Source of the DNA: JBBQED01 sp038320345
GTDB taxonomy: Bacteria; Bacteroidota; Bacteroidia; AKYH767-A; OLB10
Direction: 5' to 3'
DNA length: 64,000 bases
NCBI GenBank assembly: GCA_038320345.1
Contig: JBBQED010000006.1
Location: forward strand, 62,001 to 126,000
Positions within the stretch are counted from its first letter, which is position 1. Each line of letters opens with the position of its first letter. Of the stretch, positions 44,016-52,899 are shown piece by piece. Under the pieces are notes generated by a model. It was not told the origin of the DNA and did no database searches. It worked only from the letters and a program-made list of their open reading frames with translations. A program made the position numbers and the translations under genes.

Positions 44016-45375
44016 TCGTTTCTTTTATTGGTTCCTGTTCTGTTGATTCAAGATCATCGGTTCGTTCGATTAATTTTTGATTCATCTGCTTCGATGTTTT
44101 AAGTCCGAGTTTTTTCATGTTTTCTACTCTGGAAATAAGGTTACCGCGTCCAGAAACAAGTTTATTCATCGAGGTCTCATACGAATTACCGGCGTCTTTA
44201 ATTTTATTCCCTACTATCATCAGATCATCTACTAAACCTGTAAATTTATCGTAAAGGTCGGCGGCTTGACGTGCAATCTCCAAAGAATTTTTATTCTGAT
44301 ATTCCAACCTCCAAATACTTGCTATTGTTCGAAGAGTAGCTAATAGCGTTGAAGTAGTAACCAATACAATATTCCGTTCGAAAGCTTCATTGAAAAGTTC
44401 TGCATCATTGTCAGCAGCGAGTGAAAAAGCAGGCTCTATTGGAATGAATAACAATACGAAGTCAAGTGTATTGATGGCATAGAGATGCTGATAGTTTTTA
44501 CTACTCAGATCTTTAATATGTTTTCGAATGGATGAAATATGTTCTTTAAGAAATAATTCTTTCTGAGCTGTATCCTCTGCGCTGCTATATCTTTCATAAG
44601 CAATCAGCGAAACTTTAGAATCCACAACGATGGTACGACCTTCGGGAAGATGAATTAAAACATCCGGTTGCAGACGACGACCATCCTCATTCACCATGCT
44701 GGACTGCACTGAATATTCTCTGCCTTTCATGAGCCCAGATCTTTCCAAAACTTTTTCAAGAATCATCTCTCCCCAGTTACCTTGAGTTTTCGATTGTCCT
44801 TTTAAAGCTGTTACAAGATTTCTTGCTTCGTCACCAATAGATTTATTTAACGTTTGCAGTTGAGAAAGTTGTTCGCGCATCGACTGATGTTCACGAATTC
44901 TCTCTTCGTGTGTTGTTTTTACTTGCGATTCAAATTTTTCAATTTTATCTTTCAGTGGAGAGAGAATATCATTCAGCTTCACTTGATGCTCTTCTTGAAT
45001 TTTTTGAGAGTTTCGGAAAACAATATCGGAAGCAATATTGCTGAACTGCTCTTTCATTTGCTGTTGTAAAAGTTCCAGATCCTGTTTCTGGCTTTTCAAT
45101 TTAGCATCGAGGTTTTCATAAGCAGATTTCCATTTCGTATTCTCTGCAATGAAAACATTGGATTGATCACGTAATGCTTTCAAGTCAGTTTCATGCTGGC
45201 GGATTTGTGAATAAGCGTCATCACGTTGTTGAGCAAGCACTGCATTTTGTTTATCCAATTCCTGAAACTGCACAGGATCGATCCCAGATTGATTTGTAAA
45301 TTGTGAACGGGCAATTAACCATGAAGTTACGGCGCCTATCAAAATTCCCGCAAATAAATAGAGTAGTTCCATCAT
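44008..45375 (-). CDS. rmuC: DNA recombination protein RmuC
   Basis: 455 residues. An N-terminal membrane helix (MMELLYLFAGILIGAVTSWL), a long coiled coil (about 40-190), then the RmuC nuclease-like domain: SKTQGNWGEMILEKVLERSGL and the core strand region LQPDVLIHLPEGRTIVVDSKVSLIAYERY, with the PD-(D/E)xK-like Asp and DSK. RmuC limits certain DNA inversions in E. coli; the mechanism is unknown. First gene of the operon with a perfect -7 box 7 bases upstream of its ATG. Confidence 0.93.
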   Translation of the reverse strand: MMELLYLFAGILIGAVTSWLIARSQFTNQSGIDPVQFQELDKQNAVLAQQRDDAYSQIRQHETDLKALRDQSNVFIAENTKWKSAYENLDAKLKSQKQDLELLQQQMKEQFSNIASDIVFRNSQKIQEEHQVKLNDILSPLKDKIEKFESQVKTTHEERIREHQSMREQLSQLQTLNKSIGDEARNLVTALKGQSKTQGNWGEMILEKVLERSGLMKGREYSVQSSMVNEDGRRLQPDVLIHLPEGRTIVVDSKVSLIAYERYSSAEDTAQKELFLKEHISSIRKHIKDLSSKNYQHLYAINTLDFVLLFIPIEPAFSLAADNDAELFNEAFERNIVLVTTSTLLATLRTIASIWRLEYQNKNSLEIARQAADLYDKFTGLVDDLMIVGNKIKDAGNSYETSMNKLVSGRGNLISRVENMKKLGLKTSKQMNQKLIERTDDLESTEQEPIKETSE

Positions 45376-45382
45376 GCTGCAA

Positions 45383-45390
45383 CAAAAGTA
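45383..45390 (-). promoter_or_regulatory. -7 promoter element of rmuC, TACTTTTG
   Basis: Full match to TAnnTTTG on the minus strand, only 7 bases before the rmuC ATG; the message would have almost no leader. Confidence 0.5.
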
Positions 45391-45451
45391 ATGATCCTCT
45401 GGGAGAGTAAAGTAAATCGAGGATTTGAAGATAAAGAAAAGATCGTCTTAC

Positions 45452-45931
45452 TTAAGCATTAGAGGACGGAGTTTTAGGATCCTCTCCAAATGGAGGGAGG
45501 TCATCAAAATATTCAAATTGCTGACCATTGAAATAAAGGCAGAAATGTTCAAGGCCATTGGTAAGCACGAAAAATGGAACATTCAGCGTCATATTGTAGC
45601 GGGCAGCCTGCAGAAAGGTATCCTGTGAAAGTGAAACCGAAGGCGCTTTACATTCAACGATCATCCAAGGCTTTCCTTCTCTACTATATACCACAATATC
45701 AGCCCGTTGAGAAAGATTATTCACTTTTACCATTTTCTCAACGGCCATCAGGGAAGCAGGATATGATTTAAAATCAATCATAAAACGCATAAAATGTTGA
45801 CGCACCCATTCTTCGGGGGTAAGAGATACAAAACGCTTCCTAACACTGTCGAATATTTGCTTACTTTGCCCTTGCTCGCGCACCTGAAAAGCGAATTCGG
45901 GAAGGTTTAACAGAACTAATTGATCTGCCAT
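45452..45931 (-). CDS. Stand-alone type I restriction R-subunit N-terminal (HSDR_N) nuclease-like protein
   Basis: About 159 residues from the ATG at 45931; a GTG further up is possible. It matches the HSDR_N part of type I restriction R subunits only. PD-(D/E)xK residues are in place: Asp78 (RADIVV), then Glu93 and Lys95 (IVECKAP), with the downstream QAARY (QxxxY) motif. TPEEWVRQHFMRFM precedes them. No HsdM, HsdS or helicase genes are near, so it is not part of a restriction system here. Such short proteins are common in Bacteroidota, often as single genes; the function is unknown. Confidence 0.85.
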   Translation of the reverse strand: MADQLVLLNLPEFAFQVREQGQSKQIFDSVRKRFVSLTPEEWVRQHFMRFMIDFKSYPASLMAVEKMVKVNNLSQRADIVVYSREGKPWMIVECKAPSVSLSQDTFLQAARYNMTLNVPFFVLTNGLEHFCLYFNGQQFEYFDDLPPFGEDPKTPSSNA

Positions 45932-46068
45932 TATTTGTAGTGATGTTTGAGGCGTTAAGCGCACCTAAAAATATGATTAAATCCATGATTTCGGCGCTTC
46001 TGTAAAGATAGGAGAGTTAAAATTCAGAAGCAGGAATATTCAGTCATCAGATAAAGGTATTTTGATTT

Positions 46069-46839
46069 ATGAAGAACAAAAAAGAAATCGTTGAAAACTG
46101 GCTACCGAGATACACCGGAGAAAGCCTCCCTAATTTCGGAAAATATATCCTCCTCACCAATTTCCAGCATTACGTTAATTTATTTGCAAAGTGGAACAAA
46201 GTAAAAGTAGTGGGTGAAGATAAACCCATGCCTTGTGCAACTGCAAATGGAATCACCATCATTAATTTTGGAATGGGAAGTGCGAATGCTGCTACGGTAA
46301 TGGATTTACTTGGTGCTATTAATCCGAAGGCAGCATTATTCTTAGGTAAGTGTGGAGGATTAAAAAAGAAAAATAAAGTTGGGGATTTGATTTTACCGAT
46401 TGCGGCTATTCGTGGTGAAGGAACATCCAATGATTATTTTCCTCCGGAAGTACCTGCTCTACCAGCTTTCAGTTTACAAAAAGCAGTATCTACCACTATC
46501 CGGAATTTCAATAAAGACTATTGGTCGGGAACAGTATATACTACTAACCGCAGAGTTTGGGAACACGATACAGAATTTAAAAAATATTTACAGTCGACGC
46601 GTTGCATGGGAATTGATATGGAAACGGCAACCATTTTTGTAACCGGCTTTGCAAATAAAATTCCTACTGGTGCATTATTATTAGTATCGGATCAGCCCAT
46701 GATTCCAGAAGGAATTAAAACTGCAAGTAGTGATACAAAGGTAACTGGCAGTTATGTAGACGATCATCTTAAAATCGGTGTATCGGCATTAAACGAATTA
46801 ATCAACAACGGACTTACGGTTAAGCATCTACGTTTTTAA
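46069..46839 (+). CDS. amn: AMP nucleosidase
   Basis: 256 residues, the short Bacteroidota form that lacks the extra N-terminal domain of E. coli Amn. It is of phosphorylase/nucleosidase fold: TANGITIINFGMGSANAATV, LFLGKCGGLKKKNKVGDLI, GEGTSNDYFPPEVPALPAF and the base/ribose-binding CMGIDMETATIFVTGF. It is predicted to split AMP into adenine and ribose 5-phosphate. It starts the plus-strand run amn-holA-mqnA with 5-base and 2-base gaps. Confidence 0.92.
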   Translation: MKNKKEIVENWLPRYTGESLPNFGKYILLTNFQHYVNLFAKWNKVKVVGEDKPMPCATANGITIINFGMGSANAATVMDLLGAINPKAALFLGKCGGLKKKNKVGDLILPIAAIRGEGTSNDYFPPEVPALPAFSLQKAVSTTIRNFNKDYWSGTVYTTNRRVWEHDTEFKKYLQSTRCMGIDMETATIFVTGFANKIPTGALLLVSDQPMIPEGIKTASSDTKVTGSYVDDHLKIGVSALNELINNGLTVKHLRF

Positions 46840-46844
46840 AGAGC

Positions 46845-47882
46845 ATGGCATTAAAAACATACGAAGAACTACAGCGAGATCTAAAGAATAAAATTTATTC
46901 TCCGATCTATTTCTTACAGGGTGAAGAAGCCTATTATATCGATCAGATCGCAGAGATCATCGAGAAAGAAGTGCTCGGTGAGATGGAGAAGGAATTTAAC
47001 CAGACGGTAGTTTATGGAAGAGAGTGTGAAGCACTGAGCCTTATCAGCACAGCAAAACGTTACCCGATGATGTCAAATTATCAGGTGGTTATTGTGAAGG
47101 AAGCACAAGACATGAAAACGCTTCTAGGAAAGAAAGATGAGAAAGATGATAAGGACCCATTGCTAAATTATGTTTCCAACCCGTTGCCTTCAACATTATT
47201 GGTATTTTGTTGTAAGTACAAAACGCTTGACAAGAGAACCAAGTTTTACAAAGCCATAGAAAAGCACGGAGTAGTTTTCGAATCCAAGAAAATCTATGAG
47301 AATAAAGTTCCGGAATGGATTGAAAAATACTTAGCTAAAAAAGATTTCAAAATCAAACCGCGCGCATCACAGCTTATGGCAGATCATCTCGGAAATGATT
47401 TATCAAGGGTTGCAAATGAGTGTGACAAATTGCTCATCAATGTAAAAAAAGGTGAAACGATAGATGTTCATAATATCGAAACAAACATCGGGATCAGTAA
47501 AGAGTTCAATATTTTTGAATTACAGAAAGCCTTAGGGAGTAGAAATGTTTTACAAGCAAACAGGATTGTAAATTACTTCAAGGCAAATCCAAAGAATAGT
47601 CCTATACAGGTAACGATGGCTAATTTTTATCTGTACTTTTCGAAAGTATTGCTCTATCATTCCCTACCTGATAAATCTAAATTAACGGTTGCTGCAGCCT
47701 TAAAAGTAAATCCATATTTCGTGGAAGATTATATGGAAGCGGGGAAAAATTTCAATCTTCCGAAAGTAAGTAGTATTCTAACTCAACTGCGAGAATACGA
47801 TTTGAAATCGAAAGGAGTAAATAACATCAGTACCAATGAAGGCGAATTACTACGTGAACTAGTGTACAAAATTCTGCATTAA
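46845..47882 (+). CDS. holA: DNA polymerase III subunit delta
   Basis: 345 residues; the clamp-loader delta subunit that opens the beta clamp. Typical start for the family (PIYFLQGEEAYYIDQIAEII), a degenerate AAA+ fold without Walker A, RYPMMSNYQVVIVKEAQDM, LLVFCCKYKTLDKRTKFYKAI and the C-terminal DLKSKGVNNISTNEGELLREL. It lies 5 bases after amn and 2 before mqnA. Confidence 0.93.
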   Translation: MALKTYEELQRDLKNKIYSPIYFLQGEEAYYIDQIAEIIEKEVLGEMEKEFNQTVVYGRECEALSLISTAKRYPMMSNYQVVIVKEAQDMKTLLGKKDEKDDKDPLLNYVSNPLPSTLLVFCCKYKTLDKRTKFYKAIEKHGVVFESKKIYENKVPEWIEKYLAKKDFKIKPRASQLMADHLGNDLSRVANECDKLLINVKKGETIDVHNIETNIGISKEFNIFELQKALGSRNVLQANRIVNYFKANPKNSPIQVTMANFYLYFSKVLLYHSLPDKSKLTVAAALKVNPYFVEDYMEAGKNFNLPKVSSILTQLREYDLKSKGVNNISTNEGELLRELVYKILH

Positions 47883-47884
47883 AA

Positions 47885-48646
47885 TTGGCTCTTTCTCCTT
47901 TAAGAATTTCTGTTGTGTCGTATCTCAATTCACGACCGTTTATCAAAGGACTCCATGAATTAGCAGGTTCAGGGCAATTTGAGATCAGTGAAGATATTCC
48001 AGCTATATGCGCTACAAAACTACTCGATGGAGCAGTAGATATCGGATTAATTCCGGTTGCTATAATTCCACAGCTAGGGTATTCTTCCATCATTACTGAT
48101 TTTTGTATTTCCGCTGATGGAGATGTTGCATCAGTATTACTTGTGAGCAATGATCCATTAGAAAACCTTAAGGTAATCTTACTTGATAAAGAATCCCGAA
48201 CATCGGTGATGCTAGTTAGAATATTAGCACGTGAACAATGGAAGATAGAACCTGTGTGGCAGAATGAAGAAGCGCATTCCTTTGATGATTTACCAACAGG
48301 TAGTGGTGCAGTAATTATCGGTGACCGGGCATTAAAAAATAGACATCGCTTTAAGTATGTTTATGACCTAGCTGGAGAGTGGAAAAAAATGACTGGGCTA
48401 CCTTTTGTTTTTGCCTGTTGGGTAGCAAATAAAGCCATCACGGCTGATGTTGTGGAACAATTAAATACTGTTTTCAAATTAGGATTAGAATCACGAGCTT
48501 CTATCGCCAAAGAATATCAACCTTCATTTCCGCAGAATAATATTGAAGATTATCTCCATAAAAACATCCAATATATTTTCGGCGATGAAGAAAAAAAAGG
48601 ACTGGAATTATTTTTAAAGTACTTGGAAGATTTCAATAAACCTTAA
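47885..48646 (+). CDS. mqnA: Chorismate dehydratase, menaquinone synthesis (futalosine pathway)
   Basis: 253 residues. MqnA removes water from chorismate to give 3-enolpyruvylbenzoate, the first step of the futalosine route. Family marks: ISVVSYLNSRPFIKGL at the start, GAVDIGLIPVAII, RTSVMLVRIL and the later AVIIGDRAL and LPFVFACWVAN. The frame has no ATG or GTG before the conserved N-terminus and is closed upstream by a TGA inside holA, so the start is TTG at 47885. The other mqn genes are not in the window. Confidence 0.9.
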   Translation: MALSPLRISVVSYLNSRPFIKGLHELAGSGQFEISEDIPAICATKLLDGAVDIGLIPVAIIPQLGYSSIITDFCISADGDVASVLLVSNDPLENLKVILLDKESRTSVMLVRILAREQWKIEPVWQNEEAHSFDDLPTGSGAVIIGDRALKNRHRFKYVYDLAGEWKKMTGLPFVFACWVANKAITADVVEQLNTVFKLGLESRASIAKEYQPSFPQNNIEDYLHKNIQYIFGDEEKKGLELFLKYLEDFNKP

Positions 48647-48648
48647 AG

Positions 48649-48948
48649 TTAACAACCATCATCCTGCATGGTGCGATACAGTTCTTCGGTATTTTTAGTG
48701 ATTTTGCTAATGAGTGCTTTTTCTATTTCGGAAAGATTATTATTACTTCTAATTCTAGAATGGATTTTTTCAGAAGCAGAAGCGGGTTTACTTTCACGCG
48801 AAGGCATCACACGAATAATCATTTCATTTAGAAAACGTAATCGTTCAGATGGCTCTAGTTCATTGAGCAGACTTTTAATTGCACGAATGTGCGTATCAAG
48901 CTGAGTCAAAACTTCTGCAGCCGGATTTTTATTTTCTGAAGTATTCAT
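48649..48948 (-). CDS. Small hypothetical protein
   Basis: 99 residues from the ATG at 48948. Acidic/helical, with VLTQLDTHIRAIKSLLNELEPSERLRFL (heptad-like) and a Ser-rich middle. Ends in DDGC. No domain recognised. The frame is open further upstream, but it then runs through the end of the histidine kinase gene in another frame, so the internal ATG is preferred. Lies 46 bases after the kinase stop, on the same strand. Confidence 0.6.
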   Translation of the reverse strand: MNTSENKNPAAEVLTQLDTHIRAIKSLLNELEPSERLRFLNEMIIRVMPSRESKPASASEKIHSRIRSNNNLSEIEKALISKITKNTEELYRTMQDDGC

Positions 48949-48994
48949 AGATATCGAGTATTTCAGAGTTTTACGAAAACAAAACAGAGATGTT

Positions 48995-50761
48995 TCAGGA
49001 TACTTCAGCGAGATCAAAAATGAGGGATTCCTCCTCTTGCTTTTTCTTTTTAGGCCAAGTAAAACAGAAATTGGCACCTTTACCTTTTTCGGAATCGATC
49101 CAGATTTTTCCGCCTTCTTCCTCAATAATTTTTTTCACAATAGCTAAGCCTACCCCTCTTGCCTCCACTTCATCGCGCGCATTTAGCGTTTGAAAGATGA
49201 CAAATATTTTTTCATGATAACGTTTCTCGATCCCAGGGCCATTATCTTTTACATAAAATTGCCAATCAGCACCATTATCTTTGCAACCCACTTCAATGAG
49301 GATATTTTCTTTGTCGGTATATTTAATTGCATTGTGAATCAAATTTAAAAATACCTGTTGCAGTTTCACACGTTCTGATTTCATCACAGGCATTTCATCT
49401 CTAACATGGATTACAGCATTTGCAGGTGCGCCGATGAGATCAATTGTTTCTCTCACCATATCATCACAACGGAATTCAATAATCGAACCTCCATCTTTAG
49501 CAGCTTTTGTATAATCGAGAATTCCATTGATCAATCCTTCCATTCTAACCACACGACCTTTGATGGTATTAAAATGACCTTGGATCTCTTCCGGAAGTCG
49601 GTCGCCCATATCTTCTTCGATCCATCCTGTTAGATTTCCGATTGCTCTTAATGGTGCTTTCAGATCATGAGAAACAACGTAGGCGAACTTATCCAGTTCG
49701 GAGTTGGTTTTTTCCAGATCTTTCATGTATCGCTTCATCTTCTCTTCGGCGATTTTACGCGTAGTAATATCACTTTCGATAAAAATGAATTGCTGAGAAC
49801 CGTCATCAGAAGTAATAGGAGTCATGGTAACCTGTGTCCAGAAACGAGATCCATCTTTTTTGTATTTCAAAAGTTCGCCGGAAAAAGATTTTCTTTCTTT
49901 GATTGCGTCAATTAGATTTTGCCAAGTTTGAGGATCCGTTTCACGACCATATAAAAGAGACGTAGTATTCTTACCAATCACGTCAGTAGTATCATATCCT
50001 GTTAACCTTACAAATCCATCATTCACCCATTCTGCAATTCCTTCCTGATTGGTAATCACGATTGCATTATCTGCTTTAGATGCAACGATAGATAATTTTT
50101 TAAGCTCTTTATTTTTATCTCTCAATTCATTCCTTTGTTCGGTAATTCGTTGAATGACGACATTCTTACCACTTTCGAGATAGTTGATTTGAGCACCTAA
50201 GATGATCGCTGAAAAGATCCCTGTAATCAGGTAATCCAGATTTTTTTGCGCATCAGAATTCCCGATCAGATCCCATGATACCCAGTTTGTATTTTCCGTG
50301 ATAAAGTAGAAATAAATCACATTCGCTACAACCAACATAAACATTCCTCTACCCAATTTATTTCCCAGCAGCATGAAAATCATCAAGGTAATAGGCGCAA
50401 AATAGTATGCGGCGGAAGCTTTTAAGCCCCCCTGATCATACATATTTAGATGTATAATAAGGACTGAAGAAATTCCAATGATAATATAGGCTCTTCGGCT
50501 ATTTTTGTGGACGGGAAGCAGCAATAAGTTCAACAGAAAGACCATCCCTATTAGGAAAGTCAGCAAAACGATAGGATGTGATATAGAATAGAAAGCTAAG
50601 CTTTGAAAAACGAATAATAAACAAGCAAAGGTACCTACGAAAGAAGTGGTTCTGAATAACTTATACCTTTGCTTTCCGATGAGATCATCATCTGGAATGG
50701 TATGGTAATAGTTATGTTTCAGAAAGAAATCCTTAAACATTTTTAACTTGATATTGAACAT
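48995..50761 (-). CDS. Membrane-bound PAS sensor histidine kinase
   Basis: 588 residues. Six predicted membrane helices (about 35-200; not a known 7TMR or MASE sequence that I can name), a PAS domain (about 225-345, AIVITNQEGIAEWVNDGFVR), a HisKA domain with the phosphorylated His in YVVSHDLKAPLRAIGNL, and HATPase_c (N box VFLNLIHNAIKYTDKEN, G1 DNGPGIEKRYHEKIF, G2 GVGLAIVKKII). A receiver protein gene is read divergently 115 bases away, probably its partner. The signal sensed is unknown. ATG at 50761; an ATG seven codons later is possible. Confidence 0.93.
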   Translation of the reverse strand: MFNIKLKMFKDFFLKHNYYHTIPDDDLIGKQRYKLFRTTSFVGTFACLLFVFQSLAFYSISHPIVLLTFLIGMVFLLNLLLLPVHKNSRRAYIIIGISSVLIIHLNMYDQGGLKASAAYYFAPITLMIFMLLGNKLGRGMFMLVVANVIYFYFITENTNWVSWDLIGNSDAQKNLDYLITGIFSAIILGAQINYLESGKNVVIQRITEQRNELRDKNKELKKLSIVASKADNAIVITNQEGIAEWVNDGFVRLTGYDTTDVIGKNTTSLLYGRETDPQTWQNLIDAIKERKSFSGELLKYKKDGSRFWTQVTMTPITSDDGSQQFIFIESDITTRKIAEEKMKRYMKDLEKTNSELDKFAYVVSHDLKAPLRAIGNLTGWIEEDMGDRLPEEIQGHFNTIKGRVVRMEGLINGILDYTKAAKDGGSIIEFRCDDMVRETIDLIGAPANAVIHVRDEMPVMKSERVKLQQVFLNLIHNAIKYTDKENILIEVGCKDNGADWQFYVKDNGPGIEKRYHEKIFVIFQTLNARDEVEARGVGLAIVKKIIEEEGGKIWIDSEKGKGANFCFTWPKKKKQEEESLIFDLAEVS

Positions 50762-50876
50762 ATTGAAGAAATACTATGGTTCTTCTTATGAATTGATGCC
50801 AGTTGTTCTATAAAGTTTGTAATCTTACGCAAATGCATGAGGGAGAGTTACATTTTAGCCCCTAAAAAAGCCTGCG

Positions 50877-51314
50877 ATGAGCAATAAGCAGATCCACATT
50901 CTCCATATTGAGGATGACAGTGTAGATAAGATGGTAGTTGAACGCGTACTCCGAAAAATGGATACTGTAGCTACAGTTCATCATGCCGCTAATGGTGAAG
51001 AAGCGCTGGATAAGCTCCGGGGTGAAAATGGCCAGACTCGGTTAAGTCCCTTCCCGCAGATCATTTTATCGGATATCAATATGCCGAAAATGAATGGAAT
51101 TGAGTTTTTAAAAGAACTCAGGGAAGATGAAAAACTAAAACACTTGTGTGTTTACATGGTAACCACTTCAAATGACGAAGCTGATATTGCTGGAGCTTAT
51201 GCTTACAATGTTGCCGGTTACATTTTAAAACCCGTTGACATTTCGCACTTTGAAGGAACCTTTCGCGTTCTGAGTGATTTTTGGAAACTCTGTGAATTTC
51301 CAAGTTCAGAATAA
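50877..51314 (+). CDS. Single-domain response regulator
   Basis: 145 residues with a CheY-like receiver only: acidic pocket HIEDDSVDK (Asp13, Asp14), phosphoacceptor Asp66 in ILSDINMPKMNGIEFL, Thr in MVTTSND and the conserved Lys118 in YILKPVD. The family is the Rcp1-like group often paired with bacteriophytochrome-type or PAS kinases. It has no output domain, so it would act by protein contact or phosphorelay. Divergent from the kinase. Confidence 0.93.
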   Translation: MSNKQIHILHIEDDSVDKMVVERVLRKMDTVATVHHAANGEEALDKLRGENGQTRLSPFPQIILSDINMPKMNGIEFLKELREDEKLKHLCVYMVTTSNDEADIAGAYAYNVAGYILKPVDISHFEGTFRVLSDFWKLCEFPSSE

Positions 51315-51405
51315 TCACAACATTCGGCGCACAAAAAAGTTAATATATATTTAATACAATATATATACAGTTCCTATTTTTCGTTTTGTATCAAGCTCGC
51401 TGAAA

Positions 51406-52683
51406 TCAATTCGTCATTTTAAAGAAGCGTTGTACTTCTTTATAACTAGAACCGCATTCGCTGAGTACTGCAGGTAGATGGGCAGCAATTTCTCGTACAA
51501 TATTTTCAATATCCTCCATCGTATGATGACGATTGATCGCCACCCGCATTCCGGTATTGTTATACGAAACACTTGGGAACACACTAAGGCTAGTGTAGAA
51601 ACCGGCATTCATCATTCGAGTAACCATTCCATAACCGACTTCTGGTTTTCCAAGAGGGATAAAGCGCACCGGTGTAATCGTTTCTGTAAGCAGTGGAATA
51701 TCAAACAGCTTAGCTGTCTGATTAAAAAACTTAATTCTTTCCACCAACTGACTTTGCATCAGGTTAATTTCATCGCTCAAATGTATTCGTGCAGAAGCTC
51801 TGATGGCTCCTAGCATTGGAGGAGGTAATTGTGTAGAGAAAATAAAAGTACGACCATAATCGTGTACTCTTTTGTAAGTGCTATCGTTAGGGAAGGCAAG
51901 AACTCCACCTGTAGCACCAAAGCCTTTTGCCAGTGAAGTGGTGAGATACATTTTAGGATGATACTTCAATTTTGAGTTCACATACCCAGCACCATGTTCA
52001 CCAGCCCAACTCATTCCATGAGCATCATCAATGTAGAGATACATCTGCTCATAAGTATCTAGCAATTGTTTTATTTCATCTAAAGGAGCCCCATCACCGA
52101 ACATGGAGTAAACTCCATCTGCCATGTACCAAATCTTATCATGCGTTTTACTCAGTTCTTTCACACGGTCTTCGAGGAGATCCATACGATTATGGCGAAC
52201 TCTTTCTATTGTTACCCCTCTCTCAACGAGAAGTGAAACTGCTTCCTGAACTGTAGCATGCACGGCGATATCCATAATAACAGCATCGCGATCACCAACG
52301 AGGATAGGAATATTGGAGATATGACCTAGTCCAGTTGTTTGAGCTAATGCTACTGGCATGCCGAACATGGTAGAAAGTTGTTCTTCAATTTCCTTATAAA
52401 GTGTTACTGAAAGATAGGCACGTGTAGAAGCAAACTGAGTCCCATAGCGAGTTGTAGCATCAATGGCTCCTGCGATTAATCTTGAATCCAGTTCAAGACC
52501 CAGATAACTACAGGAAGTGAAATTGAGAAGTTTTTTACCTTTTACATGAACCGTTCTACCGTCTAGTTGTTCATCTTCGATAGTTTGCAAAATGATACCG
52601 AGCGATTTTCCCGAATCCGCAATTCCATCGAGCAATTCCAGCATTTGCTGGTGTTTCGTCTTTAATTCGTTTGTCGTATTCAT
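51406..52683 (-). CDS. Alpha-oxoamine-synthase-like PLP enzyme
   Basis: 425 residues, fold type I PLP enzyme of the BioF/KBL/SPT group. The active-site Lys is K253 in TTSLAKGFGATGG; the pyridine N-contact is in YIDDAHGMSWAGEHGAG (Asp219/His222), and FTSCSYLGLE is the usual substrate region. The typical GTGGSR loop is replaced by GTQFASTRAYLSVTLY. It could be a condensing enzyme for a sphingolipid- or sulfonolipid-like base, an amino-oxononanoate synthase or another acyl-CoA:amino acid condensing enzyme; no biotin genes are near. Function beyond the fold is not resolved. Confidence 0.8.
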   Translation of the reverse strand: MNTTNELKTKHQQMLELLDGIADSGKSLGIILQTIEDEQLDGRTVHVKGKKLLNFTSCSYLGLELDSRLIAGAIDATTRYGTQFASTRAYLSVTLYKEIEEQLSTMFGMPVALAQTTGLGHISNIPILVGDRDAVIMDIAVHATVQEAVSLLVERGVTIERVRHNRMDLLEDRVKELSKTHDKIWYMADGVYSMFGDGAPLDEIKQLLDTYEQMYLYIDDAHGMSWAGEHGAGYVNSKLKYHPKMYLTTSLAKGFGATGGVLAFPNDSTYKRVHDYGRTFIFSTQLPPPMLGAIRASARIHLSDEINLMQSQLVERIKFFNQTAKLFDIPLLTETITPVRFIPLGKPEVGYGMVTRMMNAGFYTSLSVFPSVSYNNTGMRVAINRHHTMEDIENIVREIAAHLPAVLSECGSSYKEVQRFFKMTN

Positions 52684-52899
52684 AAGCTGTTTTTCCTCTA
52701 CCTGATACTAAAAACACAAGACCGTTATTATTCTGTGACCGTAGGAGAGCGCAAAGTACACAAAACGTTTACGCAATGCAAGCACTTATTTTTCATTTAT
52801 CAACAAAAAGCTGTTAATTGCAGTAGAGAAAATCAAATCACAAAACAACTCCGATAAATTTCAACCGAAGCGTTCAGAATTTTAAAATTAATAGAGTAC
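52684..52899. other. 216-base intergenic spacer
   Basis: AT-rich spacer between the BNR_assoc_N gene (ends 52900, minus) and the start of the PLP-enzyme gene at 52683 (minus). No clear promoter, hairpin or coding remnant. The minus-strand box near 52758 has one base too few to match TAnnTTTG. Confidence 0.4.

Noticed and set aside
45452..45931. Type I restriction-modification system
   Set aside because: No HsdM, HsdS or helicase genes anywhere in the window.
48949..49125. N-terminal extension of the small hypothetical protein
   Set aside because: It would run through the end of the histidine kinase gene in another frame; the ATG at 48948 follows the kinase stop.
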